Source: Isoetes taiwanensis
Lineage: Eukaryota > Streptophyta > Lycopodiopsida > Isoetales > Isoetaceae
Length of the DNA: 64,000 nt
Direction: 5' to 3'
Assembly (NCBI GenBank): GCA_021234155.1
Contig: JAJEKV010000014.1
Location: 7,023,563 to 7,087,562, forward strand
A program made the position numbers and the translations under genes. The notes below the pieces were generated by a model. It was not told where the DNA came from. It saw only the letters and a list, made by a program, of their open reading frames with translations, and did no database searches. Positions 49,419 through 60,296 of this stretch are shown piece after piece. Position 1 is the first letter of the stretch. Each line of letters starts with the position of its first letter.

Positions 49419-51446
49419 TCATACTTGATACCAGGGAAGTTGCTGCAATGGATATATTTGATCACTCTGCTTTTTCAGGCCATGGCGGTCAAAACCATTA
49501 TCTATAAACTGTCGTATCAGATTAACAATATCTGAACCTGCTTTTACTGGACAAGAGTTATACATGAATGGTAAGATCTGTGATAGGATAACATTACGAG
49601 CTTGATGGTATGGCCGACAACTACTGGCATGAATGTACTTCAAAGCATTAAATGGCAGAACGTCTCTCTTATCATATTTATAAGTCCAATATGACCCATT
49701 AGCTCTCCCAATAATCTCAATGCACATATTAAGAAAGTTAGCTTTCTGACCAAATGTATATTTACTGTCTGTCCCATGTAACAACCCTGTTTCTTCTTTA
49801 ATTTCTATATTGTTTAGGTCATAAATCCATATACCTTTATTGGCGTCCATTGTAGCCTTATCCAGGAAGTTTCTGATGATGGGGCAGTTTACAGCTAGTA
49901 AATCATCCATATATCTGTATACATGTTTAAACTGTTCCATTTCTTTATACCTGCCCTGTTTTGCAAGTTCCTTAATGAAACTCATTTCAAACCAAGCTAG
50001 AAAGAGGTTACACCAAAGATGGATCATATGAGAATCCCATAGGGATACCGGGCCGACTTGTCTCCAAGATTCCTTACCCATATGGATGAAACAGTTGGTT
50101 AACAGCCAACAATTAGCATTAATAAAAGTCTGACAGCCCATTCTGGTCCAGCATTCACTAGTGGGAGCATATTTAAACCACTTGGCAACATATTTGTTAT
50201 CTTTAGTCCTTTTTATCCAAATCTCATTTTTATGGTGCTTGCTTTTGTTCCATTTCCATGCCGCCTCTATAACCAGAGTGATGATCTTGCAAATGCCCTT
50301 ATCCCCAAGCAGTGGGATTGTTTCATAACATTTAGTTATGTCTGCTACATACACTTCATGTATCTTGTTAGGAAGGTTTATGATAACGTCATAAACAGAA
50401 TTAACCATCCAGTTGGAATTGACACTATGCGGGAATAAAGTACTAACCTTGGCGCAGAGCATTTTAGAAATATCAGGCCATGCCTCTGTTATGTCATTGA
50501 GGACTGCAGTAATAATATCAGCAATCTCTGTATAGATAGTCCCATGGGCGTTAGTTATCCATCTGTAATTCTTCTTATGTGCTTTATAAACACCAAGTAG
50601 GTATGGAAGCTTCTCGTGTTCGATACAAATTTGTCCCAGGATATCTATAATGTCTGCCTTGATATTTGAGGCCACATTCTCAATAGTGGTCTTAGTAGAT
50701 ATGAAATCCTTGCTGCTTAACCTCTCTATTGCTTTGTTCCTAATATGTAGTGGACAAATGAAGCAGGCATTATTTGTAGCCTTATCTACCCCTGAGATGT
50801 ACAGATTCTTCCTTAACCATTCTAAATTTTGGATAATGCTTGGGTCACTCAAAGGGAAGAGTCTATCACTGTCTGATTTTATGGCCAGATCTATTTCTTC
50901 CTTAATTCTGTAACATATCCTCTCTTTAGCCCTTTCTTTATCATTATCAGTGAGAAGTGGAAACTGAAATCTGTGTAACTCGAAGAAGATATCACCCATG
51001 TTTTGTATCTCTGTTTTTAGCTCCTTCCATACCAACTTTCTGTCAGGGATATTATTTAGACCCTTTCGGAATAGATTTCTAAGTCCTTTATTCTTCACAA
51101 TATTCACATTAGTGGTACGGATATGACCAACTACCGGGTCAATGAATGTTTGAAGGTGTGGGCTCTTACATGGAGTTTCATCATTTTGGGCAAATGTCAG
51201 ATAAGGTTTGTAGCATAAGTCCCTAAGTGTCTCCACATATCTCCATGAAAACATGATGTCTGCCATCATGAGTTCCCCATTGCCATGGAAGATCTCGGTC
51301 ATTACTTCATCAAAAATCTGTGGGATACATATTTTATCTAATATCTTGGAGAAAAAAGTACAATGTATGATTTTCTTTTTGTTTTTATCGGTACATGTAG
51401 CTATGTGCAATCTGCCCTGACAATCCCTCACCATCTTCTTAATAAT
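49419..51446 (-). CDS. Penelope-type reverse transcriptase exon
   Basis: The uninterrupted 675-codon exon starts after a good acceptor (TTTTTTCAG) at 51446 and ends at 49419. Counting from the Met at 51434, motif 2 is near residues 281-300 (GVYKAHKKNYRWITNAHGTI). Motif A is at 362-374 (YVADITKCYETIP, Asp365). A motif-B-like stretch is at 459-483 (QVGPVSLWDSHM, then NLFLAWFE), and motif C is at 506-513 (YRYMDDLL). A thumb of Penelope type follows (FLNMCIEI, then YKYDKRDVLPFNALKYI and RNVILSQILPFMYNS). All catalytic aspartates are present, so the RT could be active. The frame ends soon after the thumb, so the C-terminal GIY-YIG nuclease of canonical Penelope is absent. A reverse-transcriptase-related (rvt) gene or another PLE branch are alternatives. 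Confidence 0.8.
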   Translation of the reverse strand: MIKKMVRDCQGRLHIATCTDKNKKKIIHCTFFSKILDKICIPQIFDEVMTEIFHGNGELMMADIMFSWRYVETLRDLCYKPYLTFAQNDETPCKSPHLQTFIDPVVGHIRTTNVNIVKNKGLRNLFRKGLNNIPDRKLVWKELKTEIQNMGDIFFELHRFQFPLLTDNDKERAKERICYRIKEEIDLAIKSDSDRLFPLSDPSIIQNLEWLRKNLYISGVDKATNNACFICPLHIRNKAIERLSSKDFISTKTTIENVASNIKADIIDILGQICIEHEKLPYLLGVYKAHKKNYRWITNAHGTIYTEIADIITAVLNDITEAWPDISKMLCAKVSTLFPHSVNSNWMVNSVYDVIINLPNKIHEVYVADITKCYETIPLLGDKGICKIITLVIEAAWKWNKSKHHKNEIWIKRTKDNKYVAKWFKYAPTSECWTRMGCQTFINANCWLLTNCFIHMGKESWRQVGPVSLWDSHMIHLWCNLFLAWFEMSFIKELAKQGRYKEMEQFKHVYRYMDDLLAVNCPIIRNFLDKATMDANKGIWIYDLNNIEIKEETGLLHGTDSKYTFGQKANFLNMCIEIIGRANGSYWTYKYDKRDVLPFNALKYIHASSCRPYHQARNVILSQILPFMYNSCPVKAGSDIVNLIRQFIDNGFDRHGLKKQSDQIYPLQQLPWYQV

Positions 51447-51715
51447 CTGAAAAAATTACTAAACCAGGTTATTTAAAATACATACTTAAGATCAAAAGAA
51501 CCTCTCTACATTCTGGTAGGATAGAAAGTAGTAATGGGCCAAGTGGCATATTTATGGATAGCTCCTTTATTTTCAGAACATTGTTCTGTTTCCATCATAT
51601 GTACAACATTTAAGACGTAACATGTAATCATGTACACAAGCATTTCAAACCTAATTCCTTGTATGCATTCATAAATGAAATAAATTTAACTTACCCTTTT
51701 TACTTATGGTACGTA

Positions 51716-53250
51716 AGTTTTTGCACCGTCCCGTCCTTGTAGTTGTCCATCCCTGGTTTGCTGCCCTTAGTAACAGAGTGTCCCAAATTGGTAGGAGTAT
51801 TTAACCCTTCCACAGTTTCACTATCTGAGCCACAAGTAATAGCTTTTATAGGTGCCATGGTGATCCTAGGTGATCCACTGATCATGCTGCTGTGGCTGGT
51901 ACGATTCTTAGGGGCTGCTTTTCCATATTTATTGACTCTTCCACTACTAGTGCTGGCTGAACCTTCATTTGACTTAAGGAAAGACTGGGGTTTAATACTC
52001 TTCTCACATATGTCAACTAACATGCACTTAGGCCTGCTCAGTTTAAAATCTGCCCAGGGGTCTGTTGCCAATTGGAGTGCCATATCTATAAGCATACGTC
52101 TGGCTACTAAATAGGAAAGAAAGGCCATGACACTAGATTTCAGAGTAGTTTTGATGCAGGTCCTGAAGGCTACCATTTGGCCAGCAACAGTCATATCCGG
52201 GTAAATTTCATCAAGATTGTTAAACATATACCAAATAGCCTGATCAAACCATGTCATATTATCCTTACATTTTTTGGTATTGACGTTACCCCTAGTAGAG
52301 GCTCATGAGATGCATTTGAAATATGGGCAGAATGTTCTCCATATTCGCTTAAGATAAAAGTCTCCTCTTGTTTCGCTTGGGTACGCCATGTGCCCTTTCT
52401 GATTGATGTATATAAATTCTGTTTTGTCACAAGTCTTGTCAAAAAACCTGTGATCTATCCGAAATTTGACTCTCTCTTGTTTGACCAGTTTCTCCATCTT
52501 GTAGGCAGCAGCCCTAGCAGCAGCTAATTGAGCTGGAGTAATATTTCCAAGGGTAATCCATGCTTCTTCTGTAATGGGTGCCAGTGCTCCAAAGTTCTTG
52601 GATCTCCAAATGCCTTGATTATATAACACTGAATAGCTCTCCACAATCCTTTGTGGTATGATAGGGAACCTGTGACAGTTAGCCAGATTAAAGCCGAAAT
52701 CATCTTTGTCAATCTTATTACCTCCTGTGGTCCTGCTTTTAAGAGTTTCTTTGTCCTTTTCTGAGAGGAGGTTTTCTCCAAATGGGTCTTCTTCTTCATC
52801 CACATCAACATTTAGGCTCTCCTCAAATGTTAATTTTTTAATTTCATTGGCCTTTTCCAGTGCAGTCAGGCCAGCAATAAACTGCTTATTGCATTTATCT
52901 TCTTCTTGAGTCCATTTGTATATGAGGTCTGGTAGAGCTTCATACATATTGTCAATACAGTTGACAATGTTCTCCAAAGTGTCACTGTTTTTGTTAATGA
53001 CAGGGACCTGTTTTAACCATTCGCTGAAACCCATATGTGAGATGCACGAGAACTCTCCAGGTCCCCTCAGGCTTTCTCGAACTTGTATGTGTTCGTGTAC
53101 CCTTTTGTCTTTGATGCAACATATCAGGGTTTGTACAGCATTGCATGGGCATTCCATGTTGCCCTCGGCATATCCAAGAGCACAGAGTTCTTTGTTCCAT
53201 ATGGGCAGTACCATTTTAAACCCTTCATCATCTGAAAGTTCTGTGTATTC
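51716..53250 (-). CDS. second coding exon of the Penelope-like element, one nonsense codon
   Basis: It begins after an acceptor (CATGTAACAG) at 53250 in phase 0, matching the donor of exon 1, and reads EYTELSDDEGFKMVLPIWNK. About 500 codons follow in one frame, broken only by TGA at 52303-52305. The first part contains cysteines (CPCNAVQTLICC), an acidic stretch (DVDEEEDPFGE) and an alanine-rich helix (PAQLAAARAAAYKMEK). The second continues from MTWFDQAIWYMF to a Ser-rich tail. No endonuclease motif is apparent. The donor is uncertain; ACG then GTGCAA near 51716 keeps phase 0 with the RT exon. Confidence 0.6.
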
Positions 53251-53392
53251 CTGTTACATGAACATTCAGAATATCAAATCAGTAATGGTTAGTTCCAGAA
53301 AGCTCGTTATTAATAAAGCCTAGAGTCCCCTGTTTACTAAAGGAAAAGAGCATCACCAGTAAGACCAGTGAGTTCAAGTATCAAGAAAAAAA

Positions 53393-55638
53393 CCCGGCAA
53401 ATCCTAGCCTTAGACAAAAGCCTAGCTAGAATTAACGTCTGAATAAGTCAATCCTTATTCAGCATGATCAACCCATACAAAGCCTAGGCAATCTTTGATG
53501 GTACTCTACTTCCTTAGTTTCTTACACAAATTCTTTAACCAAACCATATAATATCTTTCATATAATATACAAGCCACAAGACATTCTTGTAAACTCCAAA
53601 TGTATATTTAATTACCAAATAAGTAGTGGTATTAATTCATTAAAGCCATTGTAGAAGGAAAGCCAATTTGTACAACCAGTAGTCATAAGAATTATAAAAT
53701 ATATACTCTTGGCCTGAAAACTCCAGATATGTATGTCTTATGTGGACCCAACATGTATTTGTAATCCAGTATTTTTAATTAGATCTTAGCATTCTATGAC
53801 TTTTATGCTTATGCATAATGTTAATAATACATACCTGTAGCATTAATAATCTGAACTTTAAGATGTTAAGTGAAGAATTTTCTCATTGTATTTAGCATGA
53901 AAAACGAACATCTATGTTTCTGTAGAGCAGGGGCAGCATTTAGATTGGCCAATGAAGTTAGAATGCAGACCTATAATGATTATTCATACTATCTTATGTG
54001 GAACTAGCCTTTATTCAGAATATCATAAACAATGTAAAATTAATCCTGCAAGAGTACATACTCATTGACATACCATAAAACCCTGAAATATCAGCCCATA
54101 TCTATTCATTGATATGATGGAAAGAGTCAAAACAGAGCTGTCATTAGATGTATCCTCTGTATGAAGTTTGTTATATGACTGTAATAATGGATGAGCTTAC
54201 GCAAAATTTAGTGCAGAACACGTGGAAACAAAATATGCCCGGTTTTCATGAAAGCGGCGGACATTCTCAAGATTAAAACTATTTAGGCAGCTTCATATTA
54301 AGTATATTGTAGAAAAAACAGAAGCTACTTATAGAAATGATAGTAAAGCAAGATGTATGCTCCCTCTTTTGTGTCACAACATATTATCTGTTCATCCCTT
54401 TGGCAAAATCCAAAGAACTCCGTGTTGAATTCCTTCTACCAGCCAAACACCAACTAAGCAATAGAGCGACAAGGGAAGGAGAGTAATTCGTACCTGCAGC
54501 CAACCATCAAAACATTAGCAGGAAACTGGTAATGATTGAAGGGCCAAAAGGTACATGTGATTACTCTCAGTTTATCACATTTCACCCCTTGTAGCCCATT
54601 ACCAATCATTAGTCCTAGCTTAAAATAGAAGGAGAAGTACATACGAAATATAGCTAAGGGTTTTAACCCCCAGATCTAGTGTAGATAAAAAATATCAAAT
54701 GCAAAATACAGACCAAATAAGTGTATGTTTATGGGCAAAGCCTTTTTCGAACACAGCAGATCACTCGATTATATGAAGAAACAGGTGTTCCAGGCCATTT
54801 ATTCTGAGGTGAACCATATACAAAAACTTAAGCAATTATTATGAAATATACCTGATCGTTGTCTTGTTCAGATACAAAGCCCTCATTTTCTTGTGTTTCT
54901 GGAACGGATATAATATTAGCCCCCTGTGTCCGAACCATCTTTGGATCTTATTATGAATGGTATCTCCAGAGGATTTTTTCTTGCTAATAGCTTCAACCGA
55001 TTCATCCTTACTACGTTTTTGTCCATGTGCTTCATTATCCTTAGCCATCAGGTTACTGCGAAAGCTGCAATCTAGACTATCTTTGCACCACTGGATCTCC
55101 TTTTCAATGCATTCTATATTAAGGCGCAAAGATCGGAGGAGGAGATAAAGTTATCAGGGTCTGAATCTGAATCCATTTTGTAGCTACTTAGGGTTATACG
55201 AAAGCAAATGTCAAGGTCTAAGAAATCAGTCAGCTCTTCATAAATTACATAGACTCGAGGCAATCTTATTCAGCAGAGAATCTATGAATGGTAAAAACTA
55301 ATGCATGTGGCATCAGAAAAACCCCACTAGGTACACATACCTAAGATCATTGGGAATCTGGGACGCCTCTTAATGGTATTAATTTGGTCATCCGGTCCTT
55401 GGATGCAAAATCCGGCATGAACTATTATGCTTCACGAATGCCTTTAGGGTAGAAAATAGAAACTGGTATAGTGTAACTTAACCCAAAGATATCGTTAAAG
55501 TAACCTTATTTCACATATTTTTTAAGTCCAACAACCATAATATGTAATTCCTTACCATTAGAGGTTCTATTTAATTATGCTTTAGGGGATATGTTCCTAG
55601 AGGTATGTAATGGTGACCCATATGACCAGTCAACATGT

Positions 55639-55644
<6 letters not shown>
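53393..55644 (-). repeat. LTR-like direct repeat B (5' copy in element orientation)
   Basis: Matches 46970-49218 at an offset of about 6,423-6,426 bases. It should hold the promoter and first exon for the internal genes. Its right end runs into an A-run of about 25 bases, then a sequence starting ACCCCTCAAATC. Confidence 0.95.
54852..55176 (-). pseudogene. first coding exon in repeat B, frameshifted
   Basis: Same exon as 48430-48753. Compared with that copy, it has a one-base loss near 55126 (GGCGCAAAGATC for GGCACTCAAGATC) and a net two-base gain near 54925. The reading frame is thus disturbed between them, although the total change restores phase before the donor at 54852. About 65 residues in the middle would differ from the intact version. 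Confidence 0.6.
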
Positions 55645-55669
<25 letters not shown>

Positions 55670-55698
55670 CCCCTCAAATCTGTTTCCAGACTTCCATC

Positions 55699-55730
55699 CT
55701 TGGTATTTCCAGTCGACTGGAAATACCAAG
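55699..55730. repeat. perfect 32-bp palindrome
   Basis: Two 16-base arms, CTTGGTATTTCCAGTC and GACTGGAAATACCAAG, with no spacer and a GTCGAC centre. A second inverted repeat, CCTAGAAAATTG/CAATTTTCCTAGG, lies at 55746-55777. Together they stand between the Penelope-like element and the next gene, and could be a transposon end, a cruciform or a dyad binding site. Confidence 0.9.
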
Positions 55731-55745
55731 TCTGCCTTCAGCAGC

Positions 55746-55777
55746 CCTAGAAAATTGACAGGAACAATTTTCCTAGG
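55746..55777. repeat. inverted repeat, 12-bp arms
   Basis: CCTAGAAAATTG and CAATTTTCCTAGG flank ACAGGAA, with one extra C in the right arm. It is 15 bases after the perfect palindrome. Confidence 0.8.
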
Positions 55778-56207
55778 CCAGGATAAGGACATAGCATTAT
55801 TGGGTAAAAGCACGTTAGGTTGATAAAATATTGGGTCATTTTAATACATATACATTTTTAGAAATGTATAATAATTACCGTGAATTTTGGTTTTTTTTTC
55901 GACTGAAAATAGGCAATGGAAAATTCCCTCCAATTCTTTCTTCCCCGTTCTTGTTTCTTTGTCCTTTGATCTCTCTGCTTTTACCCTGCGATCCAGCACC
56001 TCGATCCCTTGCAAGCGACTAAAGCACGCTCTTCCGAAGTAGCTTGGTCATTCTCAACAAATCAAAGGTACAATCGTCTTCTTCCCTAGTTTTCTTCTTT
56101 CTGCTTTTAATTTATTACTTTAGGTTTTTGTTTACATGTGCAAGCTCAGATTGTTGCACCTTTAGGACAATTAAAAGATATTTGTTGTTGCATTGCAGGT
56201 ATAGACA

Positions 56208-59200
56208 ATGGCAAAGACACCAAAGAAGAGTGATGCCCCTGCATCAGTCCGAAAATCTCCCAGGGCTTCCAAAGCAGGGACACATTTGAAGTCTGGAAGT
56301 CCTGGCTGTAGCAAGGAGAACTGAAATGAGGACACAGTATTTTCTGCAAGGGATCTGGCGAATATGAAATTCAAGGAAAAATTTGCAGAATACAACTCTT
56401 TAATGACAGAAGTTTGGGGATCTAAGGAACCTACCAGGTACGGGTACAAGGATGAGCTGGTGAAGTTGGAAGACCAGGCAGAATTTTTCAAGTGGTACGA
56501 GTTTGCATTCGGTAGGAAAGATGTACAGAATCACTATGTTCCACTGTATTTTGCTCGAGCATTTGCCTTACACTTAAAAGGTGAATTAGTTGATTGGGAT
56601 GATGTGAAAAAAACAGCCACAGCTAAAAGCAAGGTCAAAGAATCCGAGGTTTTGACTGAAGTTGTAACAGTTAAGTCGAGCAATGCCAAGGGCCACAAGT
56701 CTTATGATACTTTCTACAAAAAAGAAGATCTGGATAGTTTGAATGTATTTCTTGAGAGCAGATCCTCTTTGAAGGAAAGTATATGTAAGGAGATGCAGAA
56801 TTTACAGGAGACGAGACTGCAGCTATATGAGACTTTGAAGCATAGGGAAGGGGAAAGGGCAATATATTCTAAGCTAGTCCATGAGGCCGAGACTAATTAC
56901 TTGAATCTGATGTCAGAGCTGCAGGCATTTCAACAGCAGATGGATGAAAGTGACGGTAGTGCTATGAAGTTTCAGCACATAAAATGGAAGGTGGAGGATG
57001 CAATTGTGCAGAAGAGCAAGCGGGGGAGGGATCTAGCTGAGCTTAGCAAGGAAGTGGAAGCAAAAGCATCTGAGTTGAGGCAGCTAGATTCTGAACTCAA
57101 TTTAAGGTCTTCAAAAAAGAAAGCAATTGAGGAGGGGGACACAAAGATTTTGGAGTTGAGGGAGTTTTTAGATCACTCCTCGGTCCTTAGCTTGCAGCCT
57201 CCTCCTCTTTCTTTGGTTTCAGTTGCAGAGCATCCAATTGCTGATTTTCAGTCCTGCACAAATTGCGAGCAGTGTTTTGGTTCCTCCCCAGTGGTATTGG
57301 CATCTTGCAGACATCCTTACTGCCTATTATGTATCTCCTATCTTGCTAGCACAAGGAACAACTGCGCGGTACCAGGCTGCACATGGGATGTGAATCTACC
57401 TCGTGCATTGGGGCTGATTGGAAAAGGTAAGCATGCATAATCGATTTCTTTCATGTCTAGTTCAGGTGTAAGATTGGTAGATGGATATTAGTTAGAAGTT
57501 GTGCATTGGTTGTGCATTAATTGTTCTGTAGTATATTAATTACATTTGGGTTTTAAAATGTAGGTTGAAGTGAAGATTTGTAGGGTTGGATCGTTTTGCT
57601 TTTCTAGGCTGGTGTAAACATCATGTTAGTACATGCATATTATTAATGTGCATGATGTACAGTGTTGCCAGATATTATTGAGGAGTTACTTTTATGTACT
57701 AACAAAAGAGGATAGGTAGGTAACTGCCTGTGTGTACATTTGTATAACATGTGGTCTTCTACTGGGGGACATTTTGTACTCTATGATACATTTTAATGCA
57801 ATTACAATTTTCCAGTAAGCTTTTCTACACTTGGCTCCAAATACATATATCTAATATATGTAATACAGCTACATGGAATGCATTTATGAATTCTTTTTTC
57901 TAGGAAGCTTTCTACATTTGGATGTGGGTACATAAAACTGTACATAGTTCTGCAATACAGATACATGGAGTACATTCGGAATTGGATTGTACATTGCTTT
58001 TCTGGATTGTACATTTCTTTCAGTCATCTATTTACTATTGGTAATGCTTTCATTCTTGCAGGTGACATGGGTAGTATAAAGAAGCCAGAGAAAGGTATGT
58101 GATATGTGGTTATGGTCTCTTCATATGTATTTCAATTTCACCTCGTATGCAGATGCAGGCAAGAACAGAGTAGATCCTTCTGTAAAGACACTTGATTTTT
58201 CAAGTTGTGTAGATGATTATTATGGAGGGAAGCATGATAAGTCAACCCCGTCCACATTTAGGTCACCTCTAAACACATTGAACACATTTGTAGCAGAGCA
58301 TGAGAGAGGAGGAAAAGGAACATCAAGTAAGTAATTAGTTTTAAATGAATTTGCTGGATTTTATAAGGAAGCAAATTGAGCTCATTTTTTTAATAACAGA
58401 TACAGTTGTCACAAGCAAAGCTACAATTGTAGCTTCATATGCACAACAAATTGAGCTCCTGAAGCAAAGGGCTGAATGTGGCAACACAGGTGTGTGTCCA
58501 TATTAGTTTAATTTCTACATTTTCTTGATGTTTATCTACTGTTGACAATGAGTTATCTTGTAGTACTGGAACCAGCGAGCGAGGAGAACAATGAAGCCAT
58601 CTCTGACACTCTAAAGAAAAAAGATATTATTGTAGAGGTCTTCGACACTCCAAAGAAAACAATTGTAGACAAGGTCCAGAAGGTACCAAGCCAATGCCAC
58701 ATCATCAGACCGAACTTGAAATGTTGTTTTCAAATGGTAAGTCAAAAATTACTTATTGCATTTATTTATTGCATGTTCATACATTTTATTATTCGCAGAA
58801 ACAGAGGAAACTAGTGGATCTATGGCCTTAGTTGGAACTACAATCGAAAAGATTGAAGAATCATGTAAGTCAGGAACATATACAACTGGTACTGAAGGAA
58901 TTGTAGTGGAGAATGTGGCTACAGATATGAAGCAGGTGGTTGTGGTGAAGCAAGAGAAGGAGGAATCTGAGGATAGAACAGATACAGATAGTGGTGTGAA
59001 CGAGAAAGAGTCAAGAAAAAGAAAAGATACAAAGGTGTCACGGCCAGCTAAGAGAACTAGAAGCCAGACATCAGTTGAGCAACTGTAAGTGTAATTGGAT
59101 TAGTAAATATGTGTTTTATGCTAGTTACCATTGATGCTTGGTTTGCAGTGACATGGATAACCTTCAGACAATGGTTCCATTCTATCCATTCCAAGCTGAA

Positions 59201-60103
59201 CCTCTGATTAAGGTCACGAAATATTGTGTGGAGACATTGTTTAAAGATAGGCACATGTCTAACAGACATTTAGACATATTTGGAAGGTATGTGAGCAGCA
59301 CATTGACATCCAAATGGCGAGATGTTTTTCTTCCCTTCAGAAAACTTTTTGACTTATCGGGCAGCATTTAAAAGATTAGCCCTGGATGCTAATAGTATGG
59401 GACAGTCAGGCAGGAGTGCAGTTGAGAAAGGGCTACAAGGCATTGTTGTTAGTAAATGCCAGTATATTATGGTTCCAGTTCAAGTTGAGGACTCCGCCCA
59501 TCATGTTTTGGTGATTTTTGTTTTAGAGTCTGCAAAAAATTGCAGTACCACCTCAATGGCTTCTCCTGCAATTATTGTGTTGAACTCCATGACTGGTATA
59601 ACAGTGGACATCAAACTCCTAAATATGTGAGCATTTTCTTTCAGTATATGTACTCGTGCTTGCTTAAATCTTAGTTGCATGTTCTCATTTGTGTGTGCAG
59701 GCTTCATAAGGATGTCATCACATATCTAACCAACTCTAGCTCACGTAGAGTTGAATTATATGTGAAGAATGCAGTGAAGAAGGAAACTATTCCAGAGGTT
59801 CCACAACAACCAGATAATGTAAGCTGCGGTCTTTATGTGATGGTCTTTATGCAAGCTTTTGTGGATGCCCAAGTGAATTCTAAAAGCATGGTGAGTTGTT
59901 ATTATATTTCACATAAATCCTTTGGGATGTTTTATTGTAGCGGATCTTAATTCTTGTGTTTGTTGCAGTTTTCATCAACATGGTTCGACAAGGATTTTGC
60001 ACTTGGCAGAAGAAATGTATTAATAAAAGCCATGATTGAATATGGTTTGAGAAGAAGAGATGAGACAAAACAAGTTGTCACTGGGCAGAAGAGTGGTAGT
60101 TAA
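56208..60103 (+). CDS. RING finger plus Ulp1-like protease gene, ten exons, damaged
   Basis: Exons by splice consensus: a 5' UTR exon ending 56067, then 56199-57426, 58062-58094, 58153-58326, 58400-58489, 58564-58736, 58799-59084, 59149-59626, 59701-59890 and 59969-60103. The start at 56208 gives a basic tail (MAKTPKKSDAPASVRKSPR). TGA at 56322 interrupts it; a second Met lies at 56364. A coiled coil (about residues 170-310) precedes a C3HC4 RING (about 350-392; CEQC, CRHPYC, CAVPGC), typical of ubiquitin ligases. A basic stretch (KESRKRKDTK) follows. The C48/Ulp1 protease fold has His in HHVLVIFVLE (59499-59504), Cys in QQPDNVSCGLYVM (59825) and the oxyanion Gln, but Asn (LNSMTG, 59583) where Asp is usual. 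Phase needs one more base in exon 6 (near 58680) and one fewer in exon 8 (near 59336). It would be about 925 residues. Ulp1 genes often ride in DNA transposons. Confidence 0.72.
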
Positions 60104-60296
60104 ACTCATTCCAACTTATGGAATTTAAAGCTAATTGACTATTGTACTTTGAAATTTATTTGAATAAGAAATTGTTTGCAACGCTTTAATTTCTATCAAG
60201 GGTTACAAACTAGAATTAGTTTAGACTTTCTGTCTTATCCTTAGGCTTGGTCCGGTTAGATGTATGGCTAACCTAACTGCCCTGGATTACTTACAG

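Larger units (their letters stand above)
46970..55644 (-). mobile_element. Penelope-like retroelement with long LTR-like direct repeats
   Basis: An 8.7-kb unit has a 2,249-bp repeat (46970-49218), 4.2 kb of internal DNA and a 2,252-bp repeat (53393-55644) in the same orientation. The internal part encodes, on the minus strand, a protein ending in a divergent RT. Repeat borders lack the TG...CA of LTR retrotransposons and sit against A-runs: before CCCGGCAAATC on the left and after CATGTTTCTAA on the right. Penelope-like elements often carry such direct repeats (pLTRs) and keep introns, and both features occur here. No integrase, gag, protease or GIY-YIG endonuclease is visible. Confidence 0.75.

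Noticed and set aside
46970-55644. Interpretation as a copia or gypsy LTR retrotransposon
   Set aside because: The repeat ends lack TG...CA, I see no primer-binding site, gag, protease or integrase, and the RT motifs are of Penelope type.
55635-55823. Plus-strand frame beginning with a poly-lysine run
   Set aside because: The lysines are the A-run, and the rest reads through the perfect palindrome; not a credible protein.
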